A DNA stretch of 64,000 nucleotides from Sesamum alatum (Eukaryota > Streptophyta > Magnoliopsida > Lamiales > Pedaliaceae). Made by a program: the position numbers and the translations under genes. The stretch covers positions 11,053,692 through 11,117,691 of the forward strand of contig JACGWO010000005.1 of the NCBI GenBank assembly GCA_034509735.1, given 5' to 3'. Under the pieces are notes generated by a model. That model did no database searches. It was not told the DNA's origin and saw nothing but the letters and a program-made list of their open reading frames with translations. Shown one piece after another: positions 22,677 through 35,444 of the stretch. Numbering within the stretch: position 1 is the first letter of the stretch; the number at the start of each line of letters is the position of its first letter.

Positions 22677-23940
22677 TGTTAGAATAGGTGACCATGTAAG
22701 CCAATTTTGGCAGGAATATGTAACCTATGTCTAGACAATTCTTTGGTATTTGATAAAAACATTTATGAATAAAGAAGTGAAAATTCATATGGCAATACTT
22801 TGTTTACGTTCACTTATCTGCATTTACATTTCTGTTCACTACGCAAACAAAGCCCACGGACTGAGAAACGATTTCGGGGATTGGGACTACGCTTGGAGGT
22901 AGGTCCATGAAATCAGTCTTACCGAATCAGTCCGGAAATCTCCAAGTCAAGGAATCCCGAAAATGGGTACCGGGATTCCCTTTGAGACTTGCACTAAGCA
23001 TCTGCTGTCGTATTTCATCGACGGGTGACGAAGGTCGTCTAAGCAGTGTTAGTGGGTCAGCATCTGCTGTCGTATTTCATCGACGGGGTGACGAAGGGTT
23101 GATTTAATGGGCTTAGAATAAATAATAATATTTATTTATTATATTATATTTATTCTTTTAGCCTTTTGGAATATTTAATGGGATTTAAATATTCCATTAA
23201 ATTAAAATTAACGGTTGAGATGGAAAGGGGAGATGGAAGGCTAGGATTCGTTTGACTAGGTCAAACACTAGTTTGACTAGGACTTTGACTAGGTCAAAAT
23301 CCTAGTCAAATTAGAGTTCTTAGAGTTGGAGTTTAAAGAGGATTAAACTCCTCCTCTATATAAACCTCTAGCTTCCAACAATTGAATGATGATGATTCTT
23401 GAAAACACACACAACACACACTCTCCCCTTCTCCTCATTTCTCGTCCGCCCCCCTCTTTCTCTAGCAAGAAAATATTTCTTTAGTTCTTTTTGTTCTTGG
23501 AACATTAGAACTTAGATGAATCAATACCGTTAATTGATAACGTGTTGTTGATTCATCCACTCCAAAATTATACACTTGTTCGTTGCTTAGGACGACGTGC
23601 AAGATACGTGGGTGGATCGTGTGTCACGATTTGGAGGGTCTCAAGAACGAGATCTCGGTGCAAAACGGGGAACAACGCGAGTAGCTGTTGAAGACGAAAA
23701 CGACAACGGGTAGGTCTCGTTTTACCTTTTTCGTCCCTCTTTAATTTTCAACTCTATGGCCTCCATGATTTCTTTACATGCTTTATAATCATGAGATACA
23801 CCGAACGCCCGGGAACCTCAAGGGTACACCCTTGAGCGTGTTCTTTTAAATTAAAAGCATGCTTTATTTTTTTGTATGTTTATTTTTTATCGCACTTCCG
23901 CATTCGTGCAATTCCTGGGACGATCCACCGATTTCTTTCG
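22677..23940 (+). repeat. 5' LTR of E5, internally deleted and partly duplicated
   Basis: 1264 bases against 1995 for the 3' LTR. A segment of about 35 bases (CATCTGCTGTCGTATTTCAT and on) occurs at 22999 and again at 23061, joined at the short shared word AGCAT. A jump near 23095 then skips about 0.8 kb to the AT-rich part. TATATAAA is kept at 23357-23364 and the U5 hairpin CTCAAGGG/CCCTTGAG at 23817-23836. It ends in TTTCG rather than TTTCA and meets mid-leader sequence directly, with no PBS. Confidence 0.88.
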
Positions 23941-24920
23941 TATGTGTATTTTTGTAATTGGTGAAGAAGAAGGAAGGACCACATGGAGAGCCCAGACGGG
24001 AGGCCCCCTTGGAGTTTTCCATGAAGTGAAGAAAGAGAAAAAGAGACCAAGGCCCATCAGCATGATGATTGGGTTACTATTAATGTAACAGTATAGGACC
24101 AACCCTAGATTGACCATAGATCCACTGCGGGCTCAGTGGATCGCATAGGATTCGGGCTCGTGATCATCCAACAGGGGCGTGCTAGGCTTTAATTTTGCAT
24201 GTGGTTATGATGATGGATGAATGGGTTGTTTATTTATCGTATAACTACTGTGGATGGTTTATTTACGCATTATGGATGTATGTGTAGATATTTATTTATT
24301 TGAGATCTCGGTCATTTCTTACTCTCACATTGGTTGGACCAATGTCAAAATATTAGACCCTAGACAAAGTGGACATGAACTCTAGGAGTTTGTCCATGCC
24401 TTCCAATCCATGGCATAGTGAGGAAGCTGCTTTGGGTCAATAGCGTGGTCTCACGAGTCGTGGCACGTTGTTGTACTTAAAGGAAGCTGCATTATGTCAT
24501 GAACGAAAAGCGGGCTGCTGCTACCTGTCTCACGAGTCGTGGGGGTACCAGTGGGTCCGTGGCTCGGTCGATTGGGTTGGTCTAACGCCCAATTAACATG
24601 ATTCGCTTGGAGTCCTCGGGATCATATGAAAGGGTGAGGCAATAATCTTGGGAATCTCGTGGAACGAGAATGGTATGGAATACCTCCCACAGGATTTTTT
24701 CCATGCGAATCGTAAAAGTGGGGTATGGGAAAATATCGCTGTGGATCCCAAGCCCACTTGGAAAGGATTTCCCGAAAATCACATTTGAGAGTACCGTGTT
24801 TTCATATAAATAGTGGGAGATTAAATGACTAAAGTCCATGCATTTAATTATTTTATCAAACCACCGTCTTTTATTTTCTGCTGATCGCGCGCGCTGTTTT
24901 CCAAAATGTAGATTTTTAAA
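23941..24920 (+). other. truncated leader of E5
   Basis: Begins at the equivalent of about 2640 in E1, so about 1.35 kb including PBS and GC island is missing. The two palindromes are at 24449-24463 and 24528-24542. No gene seen. Confidence 0.85.
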
Positions 24921-25800
24921 ATGTCTAAGAACCCACTTTCCACCATTCTTGAGACAAACAAATTCAATGGAACAAACTACTACAACGACTGGTTGCGCAA
25001 TCTCAGGATAGTCCTAGATTACGAGAACCAAGGCTACGTCATGGACGAGCCTCTCCCTAGGACCTTACCGGAAGGATCCATGCCAGAAGAACGTGAGACG
25101 TTCGAGACTTGGCATAAGGATAACCGGAAGGTCCGTAGCATCATACTTGCTTCGATGACCAATGAGATTCAGAAGCAATATGAAAGGCTAGACGATGTCC
25201 CTTCCATTATGGCTCGCCTTAAGGATTGCTATGCAGTCCCGGACCGGCATACTAGGTATGTCGCGACCAAGGCGTTCTTTGGAACTAAAATGACAGAAGG
25301 ATCCTCTCTGCAAGAGCACGGGGTTAAAATGCTTACCCTGGTGGAAAAGCTCGAGGACCTAAAGGCAGGTCTCGATAATGAAACGTACATAGATGTGATC
25401 CTTCAGTCACTCCCACCCTCCTTTGACCAATTTATCGTCAACTACAACATGAACGCACTTGAGAAGGGCATTCATGAGTTGATCAATATGTTGGTGCAAT
25501 ATGAGGCAACGACTAAAAAGTCCACGCCTTCGGTATTGTTTGTAGGTGCTTCGACTTCTAATACGAAAAGCAAGGGTGCCAGACGTTGGAAGAAGAATAA
25601 AGGGAAGGGAAAGGCCGTCAAAGCAGCTACGAACACTAAGAGTGTTCCCATTGCCAAAGAGGGGAAAGGCAAAGGAAAGGGAAAGGTTGTCTCCAAGCAA
25701 CAGTCAAAAGGCATATGACATATGTATCAACTGCCGTGAGAAAGGGCATTGGAAGAGAGAGTGCCCCAAACTCTTCTCGAACCAAGGTATATATGTGATT
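24921..25800 (+). pseudogene. gag: gag of E5
   Basis: Open for 265 residues from the family ATG at 24921, with an extra Tyr (NYYNDW) near residue 21. A one-base gain in an A run near 25708 shifts frame just before the CCHC knuckle (CINCREKGHWKREC, about 25724-25765), which is intact in the next frame. The rest of the capsid-like domain reads cleanly. Confidence 0.9.
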
Positions 25801-27447
25801 GAGGTTAATATGGTCACTAGTTCTGCCTCTAGGGTATTAGATACCGGCTGTGGAGCCCACATTTGCAATGACTTGCAGGTGTTGAAAAAGAAGCAGAAAA
25901 CTGGGTAGCGGGGACATGATCCTGAAGCTTGGGAATGGCAAGGCCATCTCGGCAGAAGCAGTAGGATCCGCCACTCTAGTGATTAGTGATAGTATTAGCA
26001 TAGATTTAGAGCAAGTTTATTTTGTACCCAGTATGATTAAAAACATCATTTCCATTCCATTGTTGGACAATAGTGGTTATGAGTTTAGAATCAATAAAAA
26101 TTGCTTTTATTTGATGAGGTGTGGAATTGCTCATCTACTTGGTACATTGCATAACGAACTCTATATCTTGCAACAAACGAATTTCGTCCTCAATGCACAA
26201 CACAAACGAAAATTAGATAATAACGGGAACGCACGTCTGTGGCACGCTAGGCTAGGTCACATATCCCAAGATAGGATGAAAAGGTTGGTAGACTCAAAGA
26301 ACCTAGAGGTTGGGGACTTGAGCGATCTACCAACTTGTGAGTCCTGTCTAAGAGGGAAAATGACCAAGAAGCCCTTTGTAGGACAAAGCAGGCTTGCCAC
26401 AGGTCTGTTGGACTTGGTCCATACAGACTTTGTGGACTAAGGACGCAGGCCCGAGGTGGGTTCTCCTACTTCATAACCTTCACCGATGATCATTCGCGGT
26501 ATGGTTATGTTTACCTGATGAGGTACAAGTCTGAAGCTCTTGAGAGGTTTAAAGAATTCAGACTTGAAGTGGAGAACCAAACCAACTGCAAAATTAAAAT
26601 CCTACGGTCGGACCGAGGTGGTGAATACCTTAGTACGGAATTCCTAGATTATCTAAAAGAACATGGTATAATATCAGAATGGACACCTCCGGGAACACCA
26701 CAGTTAAATGGTGTCTCTGAAAGGAGGAATCGAACCCTGTTGGACATGGTTCGGTCCATGATAAGTTTTACCAAATTGCCCTTATCGTTTTGGGGCTATG
26801 CACTAGAGACGGCGGCCAAATTATTGAATTTAGCCCCTACTAGTGCATTGACCCAAACGCCATATGAGATATGGCACGGCAAGCCTGCATCCTACAACTA
26901 CTTGAAAGTGTGGGGTAGCCCCGCATACGTCAAGAGGTTAGTGGGAGATAAGTTAGAATCTAGGTCTAGCTTATGCAGGTTCGTTGGATACCCTAAAGAA
27001 ACTGCGGGTTATTACTTTTATGACCCTTTGGAACAAAAGGTGTTTGTTTCAAGAAATGCAGTATTCTTGGAGCAAGGCTTCCCGGAGGATATCCAACCTG
27101 ATGAGCTGATCCTTGAGGAATCAAGTGATGGAATCCAGCCATCAGAGGAGGCCGCGGAACCCTCACTTAGACGATTCAGGATAGACAGCCGAAGGGCTGA
27201 CCAACCTCGAGAAGTCCAACATGCTAGGCATGAAGGACAGCCTCAGGAACAGCCAGTCCCGGTTCCTGAACCGCCGGCTCCGATACAGTCAGCACCCACA
27301 GTCACCACTAACGTTCCCGTTCTCCGTAGGTCCACTAGAGAGTCCAGACCTCCAGTGAGATATGGCTTTCTAGGTGCGACCGATCTTTTGGACAACGATC
27401 CTAAGACTTATGGAGAAGCGATGTCTGACATCGACTCCGGGAAATAG
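25801..27447 (+). pseudogene. pol: protease and integrase of E5
   Basis: Protease DTGCGAHICND (about 25840-25872). An extra A near 25885 shifts frame. Integrase zinc domain WHARLGHISQDRM and CESC read from 25916; a loss of several bases near 26430 falls right after the first catalytic Asp (HTDFVD then stop). From 26518 one frame of 309 residues contains RSDRGGEY, NGVSERRNRTLL, the proline-rich linker and the first residues before RT. It ends at TAG 27445-27447, where other copies have TGG (GKWLEAM). Confidence 0.9.
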
Positions 27448-28972
27448 ATTGAGGCCATGAAAGCCGAAATGGACTCCATAAGCGAGAACCAAGTTTGGAG
27501 TCTTGTAGATCCACCGAAAGGTGTTAAGCCAGTCGGCTGTAAGTGGGTCTACAAGCGCAAACTTGGCGTTGATGGGAAGTCACAACCTTTAAGGCTAGGC
27601 TTGTAGCTAAGGGATACACTCAACGACCCGGGTCGATTTTGAGGATACCTACTCGCCAGTAGCCATGGCTAAATCCATTCGGATTCTGCTCGCCATAGCA
27701 GCATGGTATGACTATGAGATATGGCAAATGGACGTGAAAACGGCCTTCCTCAACGGTTTCATTGAAGAAGAGATCTATATGGATCAGCCGGAGGGTTTCA
27801 CGGTCACTGGAGAAGAACAGAAAGTCTGTCGTCTCCAGAAGTCCATCTATGGCCTCAAACAAGCCTCCCGAAGTTGGAACATTCGCTTTGATGAAGTAAT
27901 ACGGGGTTATGACTTCATCAAAAACGAATCCGACCCTTGTGTATACAAGAAGGTCAGTGGGACCTCAATAGTGTTCCTAGTGCTTTATGTGGATGACATT
28001 CTGCTCATTGGTAATTACGTTAGAATGTTAGGAAACACAAAAGCATGGTTGTCAACCCAGTTTTCCATGAAGGACTTGGGTGAAGCCTCCTACATCCTAG
28101 GCATCCAGATTGTCAGGGACAGATCTAAAAGGATGTTAGGACTCACCCAAAACTCGTATATGGAGAAAGTCCTAAAGAGATATCGAATGGACAACTCCAA
28201 ATGAGGATTTCTTCCAATGAGGCATGGGATCAAGTTATCCAAGAAACAATCCCCACAGACTGATAAGGAACTTGAAAGGATGAAAGTCATCCCCTATGCT
28301 TCTGCAGTAGGTAGCATCCAATATGCGGTCCACAGCACTAGGCCTGACATTGCATACGCTTTGAGGGTAACAAGCAGATATCAGTCCTGCGCAGGAGAAG
28401 CACATTGGAATGCTGTTCAGGGCATCCTTAAGTACCTAAGGAGGACTAAGGAGATGTTCTTAGTCTATGGCAATGGAGAACTAATTCTGGAAGGCTTTAG
28501 CGACGCTAGCTTCCAGTCTGATGACGATGATGCCAAGTCTCAATCGGGGTACGTATTCAAACTCAATGGAGGAGTAGTAGCTTGGAAAGGTTCCAAGCAA
28601 GCAACCATTGCTGACTCCACAACAGAGGCTGAATACATAGCAGCTTTAGAAGCTGCTAAGGAAGCGGTTTGGATGAGAAACTGCATCCAAGAGTCGGGTG
28701 TGGTGCCTAGCATCGCCGAGCCCGTTGTCATCTTCTGTGACAACAACGGCGCTATAGCGCAAGCAAAGGAACCGAGATCTCATCACCGTTCCAAACACAT
28801 TCTTAGACACTACCATCTTCTTACAGAAATGGTAGGAAGAGGTGACGCCGGATGGACCGAGTCAACTCGGCAGACAACACAACAGACCCGCTGACAAAGC
28901 CTATGTCGCAGAGCGCTCATACGCAACATCTTGAGAAGATGGGGATTAAGCATATGGGCAATTGGCTTTAAA
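27448..28972 (+). pseudogene. pol: reverse transcriptase and RNase H of E5
   Basis: One-base losses near 27575 and 27633 precede a clean frame from 27665 with QMDVKTAFLNG and YVDD (27986-27997). TGA at 28202-28204 replaces a CGA codon. RNase H reads from 28217 to about 28840, with a further one-base loss near 28845 before ADPLTKPMS and the terminal GNWL. Both nonsense changes and indels are present, so this copy is decayed. Confidence 0.9.
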
Positions 28973-28976
28973 GGTC

Positions 28977-28986
28977 AAGTGGGAGA
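28977..28986 (+). other. polypurine tract of E5
   Basis: AAGTGGGAGA, one base before the LTR at 28988. Confidence 0.85.
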
Positions 28987-28987
28987 T

Positions 28988-30982
28988 TGTTAGAATAGGT
29001 GACCATGTAAGCCAATTTTGGCAGGAATATGTAACCTATGTCTAGACAATTCTTTGGTATTTGATAAAAACATTTATGAATAAAGAAGTGAAAATTCATA
29101 TGGCAATACTTTGTTTACGTTCACTTATCTGCATTTACATTTATGTTCACTACGCAAAACAAAGCCCACAGACTGAGAAACGATTTCGGGGACTGGGACT
29201 ATGCTTGGAGGTAGGTCCATCAAATCAGTCTTACCGAATTAGTCCGGAAATCTCCAAGTCAAGGAATCCCGAAAATGGGTACCAGGATTCCCTTTGAGAC
29301 TTGCACTAAGCATCTGCTGTCGTATTTTCATCGACGGGTGACGAAGGTCGTCTAAGCAGTGTTAGTGGGTCAGCATGCTAGGAAGCAGCTGACTGAGGTG
29401 ACTCGCGGGAACCGTCTAACGGAGGACCTTGAGTATGGTCAGCAAGGTATGACGTGTATTCCCGGTTTCCAACAGTACAGGCCAAGTCCTTTGACTTGAG
29501 GAACTGCTGAGTTTACCTATGCATCAGGTCTGTATCTTAGATATGGTGAGAGATTGCCAAAATACTCTTGAGTAGTCATAAGCCATGTCTAGTGCAGCTC
29601 GGGTGTACAAAGTGACAGTAGTTTCCAAGAAAGGATCTGTCTCTTGTCAAAAGGTATCGACAGTTGAGTCTCATGTATGCTCTGTGTCTTGTCCCTGAAA
29701 TCTGTGGCCACAGTAACTGAACAGAAGGGAAAGGTTTTCCTTGCGGCGTTTAGTAAGGACAGACCGACACTTAGGTCCAAAATGGGTACCTGCATTTTCC
29801 GTGCCCTAGACCCTAAGTGATGAGACCGAAGATAGAAGGACAAGTGTACTATTAGAGCCTAAATGTTCATCCCCGAATATTTCACCTAGTCTCTAGTGCC
29901 ATGGACCGTTGCTAGATGGCCACCCATGGTAACGGGCGGATTCTAGAAATCCGACCAAGTCTAGCTGAATGGTGAACCTAAAGAGTCACACACTATCCAC
30001 ACACACACTTAGTATTTAATTTGGAATTAAATATTGGACTAAAGGAATGATTAAATTAGATTTAATCGGGTGCTATATTTTCTTGGAGAAATTAATTCCT
30101 TCTATTTGATAAAGGGAATTAAATTAATAAATAGGATTTATTAAAGGGTTGATTTAATGGGCTTAGAATAAATAATAATATTTATTTATTATATTATATT
30201 TATTCTTTTAGCCTTTTGGAATATTTAATGGGATTTAAAATATTCCATTAAATTAAAATGAACGGTTGAGATGGAAAGGGGAGATGGAAGGCTAGGATTG
30301 GTTTGACTAGGTCAAACACTAGTTTGACTAGGACTTTGACTAGGTCAAAATCCAAGTCAAATTAGAGTTCTTAGAGTTGGAGTTTAAAGAGGATTAAACT
30401 CCTTCATATAAACCTCTAGCTTCCAACAATTGAATGATGATGATTCTTGAAAACACACAGAACACACACTCTCCCCTTTTCCTCATCTCTCGTTCGCCCC
30501 CTCTCTCTCTAGCAAGAAAATATTTCTTAGTTCTTTTGTTTTGGAACATTAGAACTTAGATGAATCAATACCGTTAATTGATAACGTGTTGTTGATTCAT
30601 CCACCCCAAAATTATACACTTGTTCGTTGCTAGCACGACGTGCAAGATACGTGGGTGGATCGTGTGTCACGATTTGGAGGGTCTCAAGAACGAAATCTCG
30701 GTGCAAAACGGGAAACAACGCGAGTAGCTGTTGAAGACGAAAACGACAACGGGTAGGTCTCGTTTTACCTTTTTCGTCCCTCTTTAATTTTCAACTCTAT
30801 GGCCTCCATGATTTCTTTACATGCTTTATAATCATGAGATACACCGAATGCCCGGGAACCTCAAGGGTACACCCCTTGAGCGTGTTCTTTTAAATTAAAA
30901 GCATGCTTTATTTTTTCGTATGTTTATTTTTATCGCGCTTCCGCATTCGCGCAATTCTCGGACGATCCACCGATTTCTTTCA
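28988..30982 (+). repeat. 3' LTR of E5
   Basis: 1995 bases, TGTTAGAATAGG to TTTCTTTCA. Full family A arrangement with W-box repeats near 30300-30362. The TATA stretch appears shortened (CTTCATATAAACC near 30410). Very close to the inner solo LTR at 13768-15775. Confidence 0.93.
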
Positions 30983-30987
30983 ACTTC

Positions 30988-33508
30988 AACTTCCAAAACA
31001 AAAGGCGAGGGTGCCGGACGTTGGAAAGGGCAGAAAGGGAAGGGAAAAGCCGTCAAAGCAGCTACAAACACTAAGATTGTTCCCATTGCCAATGAGGGGA
31101 AAGGCAAAGGAAAAGGGAAGGTTGTCTCGGAGCAACAGTCGAGGGCATATGACATATGTATCAAATGCCGTGAGAAAGGGTATTGGAAGAAGGAGTGCCC
31201 CAAACTCCTCTCGAACCAAGGTATATTTGTGATTGAGGTTAATATGGTCACTAATTCTGCCTCTTGGGTATTAGATACCGGCAGTGGAGCTCACATTTGC
31301 AATAATTTGCAGGTGCTGAAAAGAAGAAGAAAACTGGGTAGCGGGGATATGATCCTGAAGCTTGGGAATGGCAAGGCCATCTCGGCAGAAGCAGTAGGAT
31401 CCGCCACTCTAGTAGTTAGTGATCGTATTAGCATAGAGTTAGAGCAAGTTTATTATGTACCTAGTATGATTAAAAACATCATTTTCATTCCATTGTTAGA
31501 CAATAATGGTTATGAGTTTATGATCAATAAAAATTGCTTTTATTTGATGAGGTGTGGAATTGCACATCTACTTGGTACACTTAATAATAGTGCTCTATAT
31601 CTTGCAACAAACGAACTTTGTTCTAAACGCTCAACACAAACGTAAAATAGATAATAACGGGAACGCAGGACTATGGCACGCTAGGCTAGGTCACATATCC
31701 CAAGACAGGATGAAAAGATTGGTAGACTCAAAGACCCAAGAGGTAGGGGACTTGAGTGAGCTACCAACCTGTGAATCCTATCTAAGAGGAAAAATGACAA
31801 AGAAGCCCTTTGTAGGACAAAGCAGGCTTGCCACAGGTCTGTTGGACTTGGTCCATACAGACGTATGCGGACCACTAAGGACGCAGGCCCGAGGTGGGTT
31901 CGCCTACTTCATAACCTTCACCGATGATCATTCACGGTATGGTTATGTATACCTGATGAGGTACAAGTCTGAAGCTCTTGAGAGGTTTAAAGAATTCAGA
32001 CTTGAAGTGGAGAATCAAACCAACTGCAAAATTAAAGTCCTACGGTCACACCGAGGTGGAGAATACCTTAGTACCAAGTTCCTTAGTTATCTAAAAGAAA
32101 ATGGTATAATATCTGAATGGACACCTCCCGGGACACCACAGTTTAATGGTGTCTCTGAAAGGAGGAATCGAACCCTATTGCACATGGTTCGATCCATGAG
32201 GAGTTTTACCAAATTGCCTTTGTCCTTTTGGGCTACGCATTGGAAATGGCGGCAAAGTTGTTAAATTTGGCGCCAACCAGTGTATTGACCCAAACGCCAT
32301 ATGAAATATGGCACGGCAAGCCTGCATCCTACAACTACTTGAAAGTGTGGGGTAGCCCCGCATACGTCAAGAGGTTAGTGGGAGATAAGCTGGAATCCAG
32401 GTCTAGCTTATGCAGGTTCGTTGGTACCCTAAAGAAACTGCAGGTTATTACTTTTATGACCTCTTGGAACAAAAGGTATTTGTTTCAAGGAACGCAGTGT
32501 TCTTGGAACAACTCTTTCCAGAGGATATCCAACCTGATGAACTGATCCTTAGAAATCAAGTGATGGAAATCAGTCATCAGAGGTAGCCACGGATTCCTCA
32601 CTTAGAGGATTGGGTGAAGCCTCCTACATCCTAGGCATCCAGATTGTCAGGGACAGATCTAAAAGGATGTTAGGGCTCACCCAAAACTCGTATATGGAGA
32701 AAGTCCTGAAAAGGTTTCGAAAGGACAACTCCAAACGAGGATTCCTTCCCATGAGGCATGGGATCAAGTTATCCAAGAAACAGTCCCGGTAGACTGATGA
32801 GGAACTTGAAAGGATGAAGGTCATCCCCTATGCTTCTGTCGTAGGAAGCATCCAATATGCGGTTCACTGCACCAGACCTGGCATTGCTTACGCATTGAGT
32901 GTGACAAGCAGATATCAGTCCTGTGCAGGAGAGGCACATTGGAATGCTGTTAAGGGCACCCTTAAGTACCTGAGGAGGACTAAGGAAATGTTCTTAGTCT
33001 ATGGCAATAGAGAACTGATCCTGGAAAGCTTTAGCGACACTAGCTTCCAGTGTGATGACGATGCTCCCAAGTCTCAATTGGGTTATGTATTCAGGCTCAA
33101 TGGAGGAGTAGTGGCTTGGAAATGTTCCAAACAAGCAACCACTGCTGATTCCACCACTGAGGCCGAATACATACCAGCTTCAGAAGCTGCCAAGGAAGCG
33201 GTTTGGATGAGAAACTACATCCAAGAGTTGGGTGTGGTGCCTAGCATCGCCGATCCCGTTGTCATCTTTTGTGATAACAAAGGATCAATAGCGCAAGCAA
33301 AGGAACCGAGATCTCATCACGGTTCCAAACACATTCTTAGACGCTACCATATTGTAAGAGAAATGGTAGGAAGAGGTGTCGTTCGGATGAACTGAGTCAA
33401 CTCAGCAGACAACACAGCAGATCCGCTGACAAAGCCTATGTCGCAGAGTGCTCATACGCAACTTCTTGAGAAGATGGGGACTAGACATATGGGCGATTGG
33501 CTTTAAGG
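30988..33508 (+). pseudogene. pol: gag C-terminus and deleted pol of E6
   Basis: Gag resumes after E5 and reads through protease in one frame to about 31600, showing that gag and pol are normally fused. The knuckle His codon is TAT (31181-31183), giving CX2CX4YX4C. Protease is DTGSGAHICNN. Integrase (from 31590) keeps the three acidic motifs, though RSDRGG is RSHRGG, so the second Asp is lost. At about 32608 the linker jumps to the end of RT (LGEASYILG), a loss of roughly 0.9 kb including the YVDD motif. RNase H follows from about 33030 with TGA at 33393-33395. It cannot code for a working RT. Confidence 0.9.
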
Positions 33509-33521
33509 TCAAGTGGGAGAT

Positions 33522-35444
33522 TGTTAGAATAGGTGACCATGTAGCCAATCTTGGCAGGCAAAATGTAACCTATGTCTAAACAATTTCAAGGATTTGATAA
33601 ATTATTAATGAATAAGAAGTGATATTCATTTGGCATTACTTTGTTTGTGTTCACTTTATTTGTTTTATATTTCTGTTCACTCTGCAAACAAAGCCCACGG
33701 ACTGAAAACACATTTCGAGGACTGGGACTACGCTTGGAGGTAGGTCCATGAAATCAGTCCTGTCGAACCAGTCCGGAAAACTCCAAGTCAAGGAATCTCG
33801 AAAATGGGTACCGAGATTCCCCTTGAGACTTGCACTATGCATCTGCTGTCGTATTTCATCGACGGGTGATGAGGGTCGTCTAAGAAGTGTTAGTGGGTTA
33901 GCCCGCTAGGGAGCAGCTGACTGAGGTGACTTGCGGGAACCGTCTTACGGAGGACCTTGAGTAGAGTCGGTTAGGTATGACGTGTGTTCTCGATTCCAAC
34001 AGTACAGGTCAAGTCCTTTGACTTGAGGAACTGCTGAGTTACCTGTATATCAGAGCTGTATCTTAGATATGGTGAGAGATTGCCAAGAAGCACTTGAATA
34101 GTCATAAGCCATGTCTAGTGCAGCTCTAGTGTGCAGAGTGACAGTAGTTTCCAAGAAACGATCTGTCTCCTGTCAAAAGGAATTGACAGTTGAGTCTCAC
34201 AAATGCTCTTTGTCTTGTCCCTAAAATCTGCGGCGTTTAGTAAAGGACAGACCGACACTTAGGTCCAAAATGGGTACCTACATTTTCCGTGCCCTAGACC
34301 CTAAGTAGTGACACCGTCGACGGAAGGATAAGTGTATTGTTAGAGCCTAAATGTTCATCCCCGTATATTCACTTAGTCTCTAGTGCCATGGACCGTTGCT
34401 AGATGGCCACCCATGGTAACAGGCGAATTCTAGGAATCCGACCAAGTCTAGCTAAAGGTGAACCTAAAGAGTCACACACAATCCACACACATAAAGTATT
34501 CAATTTAGAATTAAATATTTAGAGAAATGGAATGATTAAATTGGATTTAATCGGGTCCTTAATTTTCTTGGAAAGAAATAATTCCTTTTATTGGATAAAA
34601 GGGATTTATCTAATAAATTAGATTTATTACAAAATTAATTTAATGGGCTTAGAATAAATATTTATATTTAATATATTTATTTATTGCCCTTGGAGTATTT
34701 AAATAGGTTTTAAATATCCATTAAATTAAATTAATGATTGAGATTAAAAGGAGAGATGGATGGCTAGGATTAATTTAACTAGGTGAAATTACTACTTTTA
34801 CTAGGACTCCTAGTCAAATTAGTCTTCTTAGAGTTGGAGTTTGAAGAGGATTAAACTCCTCCTCTATATATACTCCTAGCTCCTCACCTTAAGAGGGATG
34901 ATGATTTTTCAACACACACACACACACACACTAAAATCGTGTGCCCTCTCCCTCTCATCTCATCCGCCTCTCTTCCCTTTTCAAGAAAAATAGTCTTAGT
35001 TCGTTTGTGTTAACAATTGAACAAAAGGAGGATTAATCCCGTTAAATAATAACTTGTGATTGATCCGTCCTCTCCAATAAAATACTTGTTCGTTCGCTAG
35101 CACGAAGTACAAGATACGTGGGCGGATTGCGTGTCACAATTTAGAGGATCTCACATACGAGATCTTGGAGCAAATCGGGGAACAACCCGAGTACCGGTTA
35201 GAAGAGGAAAACGACGAACCAGTAGGTCTCTTTTTACGTTTTCGTCTTCTTTTGTTTTACAAATCCTATGGCCTCCATGATTGCTTGTATGTCTTTAATT
35301 CATGAGATACACCGAACACCTGAGAACTTCAAGGGCACACCCCTTGAACATGTTTTAATTTCATACGTATTATGCATGTTTAAATTTTGTTATTTAAATT
35401 TATACCGCGCTTCCGCATTCGCGCTATTCCCAGGACGATCCACA
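33522..35444 (+). repeat. 3' LTR of E6, last bases missing
   Basis: Starts TGTTAGAATAGGTGACC after purine tract AAGTGGGAGA (33511-33520) and runs to GGACGATCCACA at about 35444, where gypsy sequence begins, so the final few bases are absent. The W-box region (34770-34820) is degenerate. This LTR is clearly more diverged than those of E1 or E5, in keeping with an older insertion. The U5 hairpin TTCAAGGG/CCCTTGAA is kept near 35328. Confidence 0.88.

Larger units (their letters stand above)
22677..30982 (+). mobile_element. Ty1/copia retrotransposon E5 (family A), inserted in E6 gag
   Basis: Rearranged 5' LTR, truncated leader, gag-pol, purine tract, complete 3' LTR. Flanks are GCTTC (22672-22676) and ACTTC (30983-30987), one mismatch apart. 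Removing E5 and the right copy restores gag reading through GCTTC-AACTTCC as in E1. It lacks a PBS and the GC-rich leader part, so it cannot prime reverse transcription in its present form. Confidence 0.92.

Noticed and set aside
29589..29843. Repeated antisense frames of 80-105 residues in family A LTRs (also 12850, 14355, 21271, 51376)
   Set aside because: They are repeats of the same LTR segment with differing start and end; no sign of coding selection and no known domain.
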